From assembly GCA_021495925.1 (NCBI GenBank), contig JAKEKT010000011.1, positions 513,422-577,421 of the forward strand: a stretch of DNA of 64,000 bases, read 5' to 3'. Below, piece by piece: positions 10,451-22,072 of this stretch. A model generated the notes under the pieces. That model did no database searches. It was not told the DNA's origin and saw only the letters and a list, made by a program, of their open reading frames with translations. The stretch's first letter is position 1. Each line of letters opens with the position of its first letter. This DNA is from Diplodia intermedia (lineage: Eukaryota > Ascomycota > Dothideomycetes > Botryosphaeriales > Botryosphaeriaceae). Both the position numbers and the translations under genes were made by a program.

Positions 10451-12610
10451 CTAGTCAACCTCCTCCATGGCGCTCTCGCCAGGGGCCTCGGCCGAGACCT
10501 CCTCGGAGGCGGTCTCCTCGGCAGTCTCAGCCGACTCGTCGACGTTGAGGCCAAGGGAGACGAGCTTGTGGATGCGCTCGGCGAACTGGACGGGCTCCTC
10601 AATGGTGAAGCCGGAGACGAGGAGAGACGTCTCGAAGAGCAGCTGGGCGATGGACTTGACGGTGCGGTCCTCCTCGCCATCCGTCTCGACCTTGCGCTTG
10701 AGCTCCTTGACGATGGGGCTCTTGGGCGAGATCTCGAACGTCTTCTTGGAGCTCATGTAGCTGGACATGGACGTGTCACGGAGAGCCTGGGCCTTCATGA
10801 TACGCTCCATGTTAGCCGACCAGCCGAACTGGCCGGTACGGATGGCGCAAGGAGAGCCGATGAGCTTGTGCGAGACAACCACCTTCTCGACCTTGTCGCC
10901 AAGGACGTTCTTGAGGGCCTTGGCGAGAGGCTCGTACTCCTTCTCCTCGGCCTCGCGAGCCTTCTTCTCCTCCTCGCTCTCCTCGAGCTCGAAGTCCTTG
11001 GTGATGTCGACGAGCTTCTTGCCATCGAACTCCTTGAGCTGCGTCATGGCGTACTCGTCAATGGGGTCGACCAGGAAGAGAACCTCGAAGTTCTTCTCCT
11101 TGAGGATGTCAAGGAAGGGAGACTTCTGGACAGCCTTGAGCGACTCGCCAGTGATGTAGTAGACCTGCTTCTGGTGCTCGGGCATGCGGGTGATGTAGTC
11201 GGTGAGAGAGGTGGTCTCGTCACCAGACTTGGTGGAGTGGAAGCGCAGGAGCTTGGCCAGCGAGTGGCGGTTCTGGGCATCCTCGTGGATACCGAGCTTG
11301 ATGTTCTTGCTGAAGGCGCTGTAGAACTTGTCGAACTGCTCGCGGTCCTCGGCGATCTCGTTGAAGAGCTCAAGAGTCTTCTTGACAACGTTCTTGCGGA
11401 TGACCTTCATGATCTTGTTCTGCTGGAGGGTCTCACGAGACAGGTTGAGAGGAAGGTCCTCAGAGTCGACGACACCCTTGACGAAGCCCAGCCACTCGGG
11501 GATGATGTCGGTGGCATCGTCAGTGATGAACACGCGGCGGACGTAGAGCTTGATGTTGTTCTTGGACTTCTTGGTCTCGAACAGGTCGAAGGGAGCGCGC
11601 TTGGGAACGAAGAGAATGGCGCGGAACTCGAGCTGACCCTCAACAGAGAAGTGCTTGACGGCGAGGTGGTCCTCCCAGTCGTTGGACAGCGACTTGTAAA
11701 AGGAGGCGTACTCCTCCTGCGAGATGTCCTGGGGGTTCCTCGTCCAGATGGGCTTGGTCTTGTTCAGCTCCTCCTCCTCGATCTTGGACTCCTTGACCTT
11801 CTTGGTCTTCTTCTCCTTCTTCTCCTCCTCCTCATCGTCGACCTCTTCGACCTTGGGCTTGTTGTCGGCATCCTCCTCCTTCTTCTCCTCCTCGGTATCG
11901 TCCTCGACCTCGGTCTCGGTCTCCTTGAGGACGTGGAGGTAGATGGGGTAGGAGATGAACTCGGAGTGCTTCTTGACGACCTCCTTGATCCTGCTCTCGT
12001 TCAGGTAGTCGGTCTGCTCCTCCTTGAGGTGAAGAACGATCTTGGTACCGCGACCAAGCTGCTCGCCCTCAGTGTCCTGGGTGATCTGGAAAGTACCACC
12101 GGCACTCGACTCCCAGACGTACTGCTCATCATCATTGTGCTTGGAGACGACGGTGACCTTGTCGGCGACGAGGTAGGCGGAGTAGAAACCAACACCGAAC
12201 TGGCCAATCATGGAGACATCAGCGCCAGCGGAGAGCGCCTCCATGAACTGCTTGGTGCCGGAGCGGGCAATGGTACCGAGGTTGTTGACGAGGTCCTAGA
12301 GTAGAGTTAGCAATGCCATCGGGCGCGTGACGAGGTATGCGGGAACACTTACAGCCTTGGTCATACCAATACCGGTGTCACGGATGGTGATGGTCTTGTT
12401 CTCCTTGTTGGGGATGATGTCGATGCGGAGGTCCTTGCCGCTGTCAAGCTTGCTGGGGTCCGAGAGGGCCTCATAGCGGATCTTGTCGAGGGCATCCGAG
12501 CAGTTGGAGATGAGTTCTCTCAGGAAGATCTCCTTGTTCGAGTAGACGGTGTTGATGATGAGGCCGAGAAGCTGAGAGATCTCAGCCTGGAACTCGAAGG
12601 TCTCACCCAT
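10451..12610 (-). CDS. hsp90: Hsp90 molecular chaperone, 2 exons, 700 aa
   Basis: Exon 1 (12610-12353) encodes the 86 residues from M-G-E-T-F-E-F-Q-A-E-I-S-Q to G-M-T-K-A. A 57-nt GT...AG intron (12352-12296) follows, and exon 2 (12295-10451) carries the rest. The N-terminal GHKL ATPase shows the E-L-I-S-N-C-S-D-A-L-D motif, D-T-G-I-G-M and G-Q-F-G-V-G-F-Y-S. A long acidic/lysine linker (about residues 210-260) leads to the middle domain with its catalytic-loop N-L-S-R-E-T-L-Q, then the dimerisation domain and the C-terminal M-E-E-V-D that binds TPR co-chaperones. This is the ATP-dependent cytosolic client chaperone. Length is normal for fungi. The start sits in a CCACCATGG context. A heat-shock-element-like motif lies upstream. 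Confidence 0.98.
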
Positions 12611-15600
12611 GGTGGCGGATAAGGCGCGCGGAGGATGGGGTCCTGCAAAGCGGGTGGGGTTAGCGACCGTGTTGCGGTGAAGCGATCAGACTGGGTGAGG
12701 GCTCGACAAAGCGGCTGCCGGGCTGTGGATGAAGGCCGAAGGCGCAATGGCGCGGCGGTCCAAAGATAGGCAGGACGGTCAAACGCACAAGGCTGGCGGG
12801 TGGTGGGGCAGGGCAACTTACTATGAAGGGGTATAAAGTCTAGAAAAAGAAAACGTGAAGAGGAAGGATTTTGGGGAGTGGGAGTGCACCGAGATGCAAC
12901 GAGCTGGTGGAGAGGTTTGTGTTGTGGAGAGGGAAGAATTTGGTGTGCAGCTTCTGTTCTTATTCTCAGCGCGCCAGCATCACCGAACCTTCTGGATAGA
13001 GCTCGGGGCCGTGACTGGCTCGTGCGCGCAAGCACGAAAGCGGCTAGTGGCCACCACCGCCCGCCGTGCCGCTTCCTCACCAGGCCAACTCGCTCCACGG
13101 GAGCCGCATTGCCAGCCTCGACCCTTCTGTTCCAGAATGCTCCAGCGTCGTTGAGAACACAATGCTCCATCGCACTGCTCGTGCTGTGCACTCCAGTTCC
13201 AAGTGCAAGACTCCAGAGAGCGGTGCCTCGTCACGCACTCCAGCCAGGCGCGAGGCTGCAGCGAGGCTGCGGCGAGGCTGGCAGCAGACCGTTTGCCCAG
13301 CTGTAGGCAGACACCGTTGGCGCTGCTGTGTTTGCTACTAGCCTCACCGTCCGGAGTCCCTTGGGCTGTTTCGAAAGCTTCCATCGCCTTCGAATGCGCA
13401 AGGCAGACCCGCATCGAAAACCTCTCTCGTGCCGTCCTTGCGCGCGCTTTCCCCGCCTTCTCGTCTTTGGGTTTGAGTTCCCATATGGGTTCCCGTTCTG
13501 TCGACAGTCCTTGCAGATCCTGATAAGCCTCACTTTCAATGGTCCAGGCACCGATCCGGCTTTGGACCCTGAATGCCTTATCCTGATGGCTGATCCGCAA
13601 CAAAAACCTTGGCGCCAAAACCGCCAGCCTTGGTTCATTCACCAAGGTATAAACGTCAACCTCACTTGCCGAGAAGCTCCAGCTTCATTTCAGCTCGAGG
13701 GTTAAGGGCTGCGTTTTCGTCGGCTTCACTCCTCAACCACAGGACCCTTGTGTAATTTCCTTTGCCTTCGCGTGATAATCATCTGTCTACCAGGGCACTC
13801 TCTCTTCAATATGCTCTAGCGGTAACTCCTGAACACAGCTGATGCATAAGCTGTGACCATCTTCTGCATTGGCCATCTCCAGGGAGAAATTTTGATATCC
13901 ATGGCGCACTGGCTGCTGAGAACTTCTACGGGGTTTCGGGATGCCTTTGTTGGCGGATGCTAGCCGCCTGTTCTGTAGCTTCTAATCTTGGTTCTCGCTA
14001 CACCTTTGCCTCTAGCACACTTATGGAACAACGGAACCACATTCACTATATAGAACCGACACCCAGATTTGTTGTGGAAAAAAAAAGCCATGCTTTCTTT
14101 TCCCCTCTCTTTCTTCTTTCCACTCTCTCGGTTCGCCGAGTCTTCAGAGTCCGACAAGAAGCTACGCAGGGAGCTCTCCCACCGAGGACATTTCGCTTCT
14201 CGGGGACCACGCATTCAAGTCATTCTCCAGTTCGGTTAGGAAGGCTCATCAACAAAAGCAATGCTGAGGAGCGAGCGCTGTTAGCGCCAATACTCAACAC
14301 CACAAGCCGCTAGCGCTGCATACCATCACGAAGCACCGGTGAGCATCATCTCCCGCAGCCTGTAGTACTTGAAAATAGCATCAGCATAATTCACACCTGG
14401 TATTCCTCGCATCATTGTCAATGGAGGAAAGCGTACGACGAGGAAGTGTTGTAATTTTCCCGGACTGAAGATGCCTCAACCGTTGATCAAAATTGTCTCT
14501 CCGACACTCGTTGATCAGATGATAGTTCTATCAAAAGGAGCCGCAACCTCGTACTCCCAGACTCCCTTGTGCCCATCCCCCAGAACCACGGACCTTCTCT
14601 CCATTCTGCACGTCAATCAGCACGCGCACCCCTCTGGGACGCGCGCACCCCCTCCCTCCAGCCACCCCAGCCGGTGCCTCAAGGCAAGCCATGTCGCCAC
14701 TATTCGGTCGCACAATGGTCCATGCCGTAAAAGGAGGCTTACGTGCGGGAGGGAGTGCTGCACATCATTGATTGTTGCCCTGGACGACCAAAGGCATGAT
14801 CCGCGTCAGCGCGCGCGCGTGGACGCGCACGCGAGATGTACGGATCGAACAATGCAATTATCCTGTTTACCTTAGCCCCAATCCCGTCGGAATGGCCTCG
14901 GAAGAGGCGCGTGTGCAGGAATGCCGAATGGAACAGGAAGCGCGCGGCAATTGTGCGTGCATTTCGTGTGTAGAACTTTGGACATACTGCCCGTTGCCGG
15001 AGGGAAGGCGACTATAAAGTGACCGAGTAGCTGCGTTCGTGGATACCTCAAAACGCTGTTGTTCGGAACGAGCGTTGCCATCCATATCACGGAGCTTTGC
15101 AGCATTCGCTCACGTCAGCCGTGGATTGAAGCGTTCGGGGACCATGTAGAAGTCGAAAGCCTGCGCGTCACACCCTCAAATCCAGAAGGCGATGTCGTAC
15201 CGGTCAGCCCCTCCATTTGAATTTTCGTATCCCACCAAAAGCAAGATTTAACGCGGGCGTGGATCACCCAATCACAAGACGCCTGCCATGGTCAAATACG
15301 GCTTCTCACAGGGCAGACGCACGCAACGCCCAGCCCGGTCTCCACGGCTGTGGCGGCAATCGAACGACCGGTCAAGGGATCGGACCGAGACGGCTGATGG
15401 GCCAGGCGAGAGGCGATGAATGTCTTGCATCTGGCGAGGGGTTACTATGCGGAGCGATTGGACGTCCGTTAAGACCCCCCAACGACAATTTAGCGCTTAC
15501 GTCGGACGAGATGGTTACGCCATGCAAGCTAGTAGTGATGTGGGCTGCGCACACGGATGCTTTGCTTCCTTTCTCTTGACGAAAGGCAACATAGTTGAAC

Positions 15601-16545
15601 CGGAATATGATGCTACCACGCATTTCTTCAGATACTGGATTTGTACGGACATGCCCACTTGTCCACGCCGCTCAGAGCATACACGCACCAGGATAAGCGA
15701 AAAGCATCAGCAACGACAAAACAGGGTAGAGGGAAAGGAGTAAAACAATCAGAAATACAGCAGTGTCTGGAAAGAAAGGAGAAAATTGAAAAGGCACCAG
15801 GAGAACCAGTCGCCAGAGTCAGGACACCGTTGCGGGACAAGGGAAGACGAGGAGCAGCCCAGTAAAATGCCCCGCTCCCCTCCGCGGCCATCCCACTATC
15901 CGCCTCGTGCATCTCCTGTACCGCAAGAAACTCTGCCTCCGCTGCTTGTTCTTGCCCCAGAAAAAACAAGCCTAATTTATGATGACCGCATGACGATTTG
16001 ACCGATTAGCTGTAGAGAAACACATGAATTGACGCGTGCAATCCGTCGACGAGCCCAAAAAGAACAAAATCCGTATGACTCGCTTTGCAGGCAGATGAAG
16101 CCGAAACACCCACGTGGCGCGTTGAGAAAGGAGAAAACTGCATGTATTGAGCCCCCAACGTTATGAATCAATAGCTTCATTGTCCATGCATCCATGCCCG
16201 AGCGTACACCAATTGAAGTATGATGCCCTTCTAGGTTGTCCCTATTCGTCTTTCCGCCGGCGAGTCGACGCAAGGGAATGCCGTATGATTTCGTGGGGTG
16301 AACCTCTGGGTTTCTTAGGATCCGTACGAAAGCGTCTGTTCGATGAGGGTGATAGAAGCGGTGTAACAGTCTTCGTTCGATTGCTCCACTTCCGGGTTTC
16401 GACAAAGCAAGTAACTCATAAAGGATACAGGCCATTTTCGGTCGTCGACGAGGGCGCGTGTGATCATGGAGGGATGGAGTTTTCTTTATCTCCGACCGAA
16501 CCTGCTAAGGAAAATATCGGTAAATCGTTCATAGGAATTTCATCT
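12611..16545. other. Intergenic, 3.9 kb, no gene recognised
   Basis: The left part is the Hsp90 promoter and 5' UTR; the right end is the 3' flank of the PP1 gene. A short 9-bp GCGAGGCTG-like tandem occurs near 13248-13281, and pyrimidine-rich tracts lie near 14096-14130. Frames are short or lack ATG and splice support. Confidence 0.5.
12985..12996 (-). promoter_or_regulatory. Candidate heat shock element upstream of Hsp90
   Basis: GAACCTTCTGGA fits GAAnnTTCnnGA, about two and a half alternating nGAAn units bound by Hsf1. It lies about 375 bp upstream of the Hsp90 start codon. Heat induction through Hsf1 is well established for fungal Hsp90 genes; use of this site is inferred. Confidence 0.4.
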
Positions 16546-17727
16546 TCACTTCTTGTTGATTCGAGGAGTGACGGGTTTGGCTGAACCCAGATTGCTGACG
16601 TACTTTTGCTTCTTCTCGGCTGGTTTCAGGATCTGTGAAGCCAAAGTCAGCAATTGCCCTGGCACGGTGTTAACATGGATGCGTGAACATACCTGGAAGG
16701 AACACAGTAGGCTCTCATCGACGCTCATCATGGCGCCGGCGTTGTCGAACTCGCCGCAGTAGTTGGGAGCGCTGAAGAGCGTAACCAACTGTCGCTTGGA
16801 GAAGAACTCGTAACCATCCTCCACGACCTGATGCGCGCGGCAGATGAGATCCATGTCGTGCTTCTGCAAGAATCGTGAGACAACATCAGGGCCGAAGGTG
16901 AACGAGACACCTCTGTCGTTTTCGCTCCAGCCGGTGATGTCCTTGTCGGGATCGGACCAAAGCAGATCGCAAAGCAACCCGCAATCGGGGATCTAGTTGG
17001 GCCGGTCAGTCAGCTACATGCGCATTTGCCCAATCTAAGCCACATGCTGCGGGAAGGGGGGGCAAACGTACGTCAGTGGGTCTCATGACGCGACGGATCT
17101 GCTCCATGGAGTTCAGGTCCGGACTCAAGCCTCCGTGCATCGTGAAGATCTTCTCGTCGATGATCGCAGCAATTGGCAGACAATTGAAGCAGTCAGTGAA
17201 GGTCTTCCACAGCTTGATGTTGTACCTCCGCTTGCATTCATCGTAGAAACCATAGATCCTGTTGATGGAAGCGCACTCGTGGTTGCCGCGGAGGATGAAG
17301 AAGTTTTCGGGATACTTGATCTTGTACGCAAGGAGCAGGCAGATGGTCTCCAGAGACTGCTTGCCACGGTCTACGTAGTCGCCGAGGAAGAGGTAGTTGG
17401 CCTCCGGGGGGAAACCGCCATACTCGAACAGGCGGAGAAGATCGTAATATTGACCGTGGATGTCGCCGCAAATCTAGCAGGATCGTCAGCACTCCCAGCC
17501 TCCATCAAGACTCATGTGTCGATTGGGTCCGTTTGTGATGCAAGACATACCTTGATCGGCGCCTCAAGCTCCAGCAGGATAGGCTGCGAGATGAAGATCT
17601 CACGAGCCTTGGTGCACAGGTAGCGGATCTCAGTTTCGAGAAGCTGGACCTGCTTGCCAGGCCGACTGCCTCGCACTTCCAAGAGTCTGTCTATGATGGA
17701 GTCCAAATCCACCTCTTGTTCCGTCAT
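16546..17727 (-). CDS. GLC7: Ser/Thr protein phosphatase PP1 catalytic subunit, 4 exons, 321 aa
   Basis: Exons 17727-17551, 17473-17072, 16992-16693 and 16632-16546 (59, 134, 100 and 28 codons) splice in phase 0 through GT...AG introns. The metallophosphatase signature is complete: G-D-I-H-G-Q, G-D-Y-V-D-R-G, L-R-G-N-H-E and the histidine of M-H-G-G-L-S-P-D. These are followed by R-A-H-Q-V-V-E-D-G-Y-E-F-F and S-A-P-N-Y-C-G-E-F-D-N. The N-H-E-C-A-S-I-N-R-I-Y-G-F stretch and the D-L-D-S-I-I-D-R-L-L-E start identify PP1 rather than PP2A, which ends in Y-F-L. PP1 controls mitotic exit, glycogen metabolism and cell polarity through regulatory subunits. The tail ends K-P-V-T-P-R-I-N-K-K and length is normal. 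Confidence 0.97.
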
Positions 17728-19597
17728 GTCGGGCAGTTGCCGCAGGCAGCCGCGTGTTCGAAGAAGGGAGGTGGGGTGTGGGGTTGGCGGTCAGCGGAGG
17801 CGAAGACACGCCGGTTCGGAGGAGATGAAGGTGATGTGAAGCCCTGGTCTTCCTCAGGCAGTAGGGTTAGCGGATTCCCTTGTTGTGGTTGTGCGACTGT
17901 CGCAAATTGCGCGTGGGGTAGGAGAAGGGTGTCGAGCATTGCGGGTGCCGGAAGTCGCAAGGAAAAAAAACTTACCGATGGCCCTGAAACCCCCGACGCC
18001 GGCAAACGAAGGTGCTGTTAGCGGCGCTTCAGTGCAAGCTGGATCGGCTGTGCGCGTTCTGGGTCGGAGCCCCTCAGGAAGTCGCCTCGTGGCGATGCTG
18101 AAATCACACGACTTCGCACAAGAACGATAAGCGTGCGAGCAGTGCGCGGTGGCAGAGGGACGGGCGTGCGGTGCGGCGCAGGTCGCGGAGAGCGCTTGGT
18201 GCTGTGCTGTCAGCGTCTACAGGAGGCTGTTGTCGGTGGCCGTGGCTCGGTCGAGCGTGTCGTATTCACCGCCAAGCTGGGTCGCGGCAGCAGCAGGACA
18301 GGGCCGTCGCACAGGAGACGGCGTGGCAGGTGACGGCTTCGTGAGTGAGCAGAGTGTGGGATGTGGTGCTGGGTGGGCAGCGTAGGCTGTGGTGAGGCTG
18401 ATGGGCGCGGTGGAGGTCGGGCGTTGACAGACGTGAAGTTTGTCGGTTTCAAAGTGAGCCTTCACTCGTTTAGGAACGGGCAGGAATGCACGGTCTCTGG
18501 CCGCAAATTGCAGATCGTCCGTACGAGAGGAATGCGTTTCAGCCAGCGAGCGCGCTGTAGAGAGGTGCGTCTTATGGCGACAGGGACGAGTGAGGGACAG
18601 CAGGCGTTGTGTCGAGGAGGAGGGCGGCCAAAACCGTCGCATCCACAGCCCACGTCGCCCCAACGTGGTTTAGGGCGGCCATCAATCAAACGCTAAGCAT
18701 CACAGGCCTTGCAGCGAAGCACAACAGCAGCGGCCGCGCTGCCAGTGCGCCCGCGCTCGCGGCGCCCTCGACTCTGCGAGCGCTCGTTTTTGGCGCCCAA
18801 GGGGTGCGTGCTACACTTATTGTTTACCTGTGCCGCGGCACTGCCCCTCCGCCGCTTCCACGCGTCCCTGAAAGGCTCCTCTTCGCTAGGCAGCTGGACG
18901 GGAGGCCCCTAGCAGACAAAGGCCGCAGCAGCCCGCGCCCGCGCTGACTAACCGCCGCCCGAGGCGTCGCGGCCACAGCCAAGCGCCGGCGAGCGGCAAC
19001 GAGGGGCGCCTCTCCACGAGCCTCTGCCCGCTCTGCCCGCCGTTCACCGGGCACTGTCCCGTCCAGATCACTGGTCACGTGCATCCCGATCGCAGATCTG
19101 CAACCGCCAGGCATGATCGACATGGACGCCGCGTGTGGCATGTTGACGAAAGGTGGCATATCCATTTTGCTTCGGTCCCCGTCCGCGCGTCCCCTCAGCT
19201 ATGCTGCCAACAAAAAGACTGACATGCCTCCATCTATGCTATGCTTGGGTCTCCAACGCGGATAAAGCAAACTGGCCGTCCCATAATATACACCCAGATA
19301 GAAACGAGCGCAGGACAGAAAACAATAATTGCGGAGCCCTCGAGGCATCCGCCATGCAAATGCTTGAAAACCAACGACAGTAAACAGAAGACGACTGGAT
19401 ATCTGAGAAAACCCACCCTTGGACCCAAGAACGCCGACCCCGTATGCTACAAATTACGTCGTACTCGTGAACCCTATTCGAATTGAGTCTGAAGTGGAGA
19501 GAAAATCATGCCGTTCATGAAAATCGACCTCGCCGTCCATATGCCGATAATTTTTATGCAGCCTTGAAAGCAATCGAAAGACGACTTTTTTTTTTTT
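17728..19597. other. Intergenic, 1.9 kb
   Basis: The left part is the PP1 promoter and 5' UTR, very GC-rich to about 19.1 kb. The right part is the 3' flank of the LRR gene, ending in a poly-T run next to its stop (about 19588-19599). No additional gene was recognised. Confidence 0.5.
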
Positions 19598-22072
19598 TTA
19601 ACCCAAGGTCCTGCCGCCAGAGGCGATGCCCTGGCTTGGCGTCCGCGATGATGTGACGGTGGGCCGCAGTGCAGGGCTCACGCGGTCCGGAAACGCGGGG
19701 TTTGATTGATAGGCTTCATCGCTCAGCGCGCTCAGCCAGCTGTTGCCGAAGTCATTGCGCAGCGCCTCGATCTTCTTCTTGTAAAGATCGCCATTCGCGC
19801 CAGCCTCGCCGGACACCATCGAGCTGAAGTCCAATTCCGCTCCGAGCGGAGTCGAGGTGATCGCGGTATCAATGTGGGGGAGCTGTTGGTTGCCCGAAAT
19901 TGGCGCAGCGGGAGCGAGAATCTTGCGAACTGGAGTCGCTTCGGGGCTGCCGCCATAAGTGCTATCCGCCGAGGGGGCCTCTCGTGGGGCTGCCGGTGGT
20001 GGCATCAAGGCAGAATCATTCCGCTGATGCGCAGAGTCGTTCTGCGACAGCTCCACGATCCGTCGCTTGGGTCCTTTCCGTTTCTTGATCGATCCAACGA
20101 CCCGCTCAGGCTTCGAGTTCGGCGGTCCTTCTACACTCGCCTTGCGCTCTTCGCCTGGCTTGTATGATGCTGCAGGTTGGACCGGCCTAGCGCCGGCTTC
20201 CGTGAGGATGCCCTCGACGGGCAGTGGCTTGATAACCAGAGGATTCGCATTTTCTGGCACTCGATCCACCAGTTGCTTTCGCTCACTGTAGCCAGGCCCA
20301 GTCGAGTCGATGACGATGTCCTCTGTGTACCCTGGGGAAGTCCGGAAAAGGTTGAAGACCATGATGCGGTAATTAGAATGCGTCTTGCAAAAGGGATTCT
20401 TGTAGACGTAGATCTCCTGCATCTCAGGAATGCCTGTCAACCGAGCAACTTCCGTGGGATCAGTCAACTTGTTCTCTCTGAGATCCAGGCGCTCTAGGGA
20501 GAGCAGTCGCTCGACCCCAGCAAGCGAGACAAGCCGGTTCGCACGGAGGTTAAGGGTGGTAATCGCCGGCAACGGGTTCCTGACGAGTGAATGCAGAGAC
20601 TCAATCATGCAGTTAGAGAGATTCAGCGCTCTAAGAGACGTCAAAGTGGCCAGGCTATCGGGAATCTCGGTAAACAGGTTCGAGGAGAGATCAAGCGATT
20701 GAAGAGTACTGGCAAGCGGTGCAAGACCGCTGGCAGAGATTGCCGTCAATCCGTTGTCTGCAAGACTCAGATGCTTGAGGAATCTCCACTTGTTTGGGGG
20801 GAGGATGCCCAGAGCAAGGAGGTTTGAGGAGCTGCCTCGTGGGGTGGTTGATCGAGCGCTTGAGTTTGAGCTGCCAGAAGAGCGGCGAAGATTGGGAGTG
20901 CTGTTGCGAGCAGCATACGAGGAGCCGTGTCTTGCGCTCTTTGGCCTAGAAGGAGAAATGCTTCGGCGCCTGGTGCGATGACCCTTGGACCCAGAGGAGC
21001 CTTGCCTTGCCATGGCGACACTGTGAGGGCTGCCAATGGACGATCGCCTGTCGAACATGGTCGGCGAAGGCGGAGAAACTGCTGACCTGGAAGTGTCCGT
21101 GTCCTTGCTGCCAGGACTGCCGGATCCGGGGGGGAACATAGGATAGGGCGATGCCTTGGCGGATCGTCTTCGTCGCCTATCGGCATCATCGAGAACAACG
21201 TTGATCAAGAGGTCAGTAGGCTCCTCGACGCCCCCGCGTTTGATTGTCAAACTCCGAAGTTGCTCGGACAGGCGATCCCACCCGTAGAATTGTCGGAAGT
21301 CGACGTCGATGATTTCGAGTGCACTTAGGTTCTTGAACACAAACAACGGCACGGCGGTGTCGAAGGGGAATTCCTCATAACCAGCAATCAGGCGAGCCTT
21401 GTGGTCGGGTGCGAGGCGGAGGCACGGGATCTTTGTGAAAGCCGAGTACAAGTACTTCAGGTCTTCCTTGACTGCCGCCTTCTGCTTTTCGGTTTTGGCT
21501 GATGAGTTAGAGGAGAGGCCAAAGTTTGCCCAAAGAGAGGACATCCCGGACATAGCACTTCGCATGCTGTTAACGGAGTGGATGGACTCCCGGTCGGACA
21601 TGCCACTTTTCTTCCTTTGGGCTTGGCTCAAGAATGACACGTAGTTTGTTGGTGAGGCATCCGAATGTATGTTCTCGAGTCGCACGTTCATGGGTCCCAC
21701 TGGGATTCCCAGCTCCTCAAACCGCGACAGAAGGTAGAACAGATGATGCGGAGTTAACGTCAACTTTGCAGCCTTGACAGAATGCGAGGAGAAGTTCAGG
21801 TATGGCAAGGACAAGGCAGCGGCGAAGGTGGACGAGGAGGAAGAGGAGTTCGTCGTGGGAGACGTCGGACCGGCTGCTGAAGCGCTTCCGGAGGCATTCT
21901 TGGGGGCTGTACGCTTCAGTTGTAGGGCATTTGCTAGCGCTTTCTCGTGAGTGCGGACAAAATAGGCAAGGTTCTGTGAGAGAAAGAGCGTCAGCGCGGC
22001 TGCAGAGGCGTCGTGGAGACCTTGTGATCCATGACTTACTTTTATGAACGTGTTTCCATCTTCAGTGTCCAT
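19598..22072 (-). CDS. Leucine-rich-repeat protein, about 802 aa
   Basis: The start gives M-D-T-E-D-G-N-T-F-I-K at 22072-22040. A probable 66-nt intron (22039-21974, GTAAGT...CACAG) follows, then one exon to 19598. That intron is a multiple of three with no stop, so retention would add 22 residues. After a conserved-looking N-terminus (N-L-A-Y-F-V-R-T-H-E-K-A-L) comes a Ser/Arg-rich disordered segment with R-R-R-S-I-S-P-S-R, then about five SDS22-like LRRs. These begin K-W-R-F-L-K-H-L-S-L-A-D-N and include L-D-L-S-S-N, L-N-L-S-N, L-N-L-R-A-N and L-D-L-R-E-N. A cap-like segment ends N-P-F-C-K-T-H-S-N-Y-R. The tail has a basic K-K-R-K-G-P-K-R-R stretch. It is probably a scaffold protein; its partner is unknown. 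Confidence 0.88.
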   Translation of the reverse strand: MDTEDGNTFIKVSHGSQGLHDASAAALTLFLSQNLAYFVRTHEKALANALQLKRTAPKNASGSASAAGPTSPTTNSSSSSSTFAAALSLPYLNFSSHSVKAAKLTLTPHHLFYLLSRFEELGIPVGPMNVRLENIHSDASPTNYVSFLSQAQRKKSGMSDRESIHSVNSMRSAMSGMSSLWANFGLSSNSSAKTEKQKAAVKEDLKYLYSAFTKIPCLRLAPDHKARLIAGYEEFPFDTAVPLFVFKNLSALEIIDVDFRQFYGWDRLSEQLRSLTIKRGGVEEPTDLLINVVLDDADRRRRRSAKASPYPMFPPGSGSPGSKDTDTSRSAVSPPSPTMFDRRSSIGSPHSVAMARQGSSGSKGHRTRRRSISPSRPKSARHGSSYAARNSTPNLRRSSGSSNSSARSTTPRGSSSNLLALGILPPNKWRFLKHLSLADNGLTAISASGLAPLASTLQSLDLSSNLFTEIPDSLATLTSLRALNLSNCMIESLHSLVRNPLPAITTLNLRANRLVSLAGVERLLSLERLDLRENKLTDPTEVARLTGIPEMQEIYVYKNPFCKTHSNYRIMVFNLFRTSPGYTEDIVIDSTGPGYSERKQLVDRVPENANPLVIKPLPVEGILTEAGARPVQPAASYKPGEERKASVEGPPNSKPERVVGSIKKRKGPKRRIVELSQNDSAHQRNDSALMPPPAAPREAPSADSTYGGSPEATPVRKILAPAAPISGNQQLPHIDTAITSTPLGAELDFSSMVSGEAGANGDLYKKKIEALRNDFGNSWLSALSDEAYQSNPAFPDRVSPALRPTVTSSRTPSQGIASGGRTLG

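Noticed and set aside
10568..12304. 578-codon plus-strand frame, rich in Leu, Val, Asp and Gly
   Set aside because: It lies entirely antisense to Hsp90, whose conserved protein and MEEVD end explain the sequence. The open frame is a codon-bias shadow.
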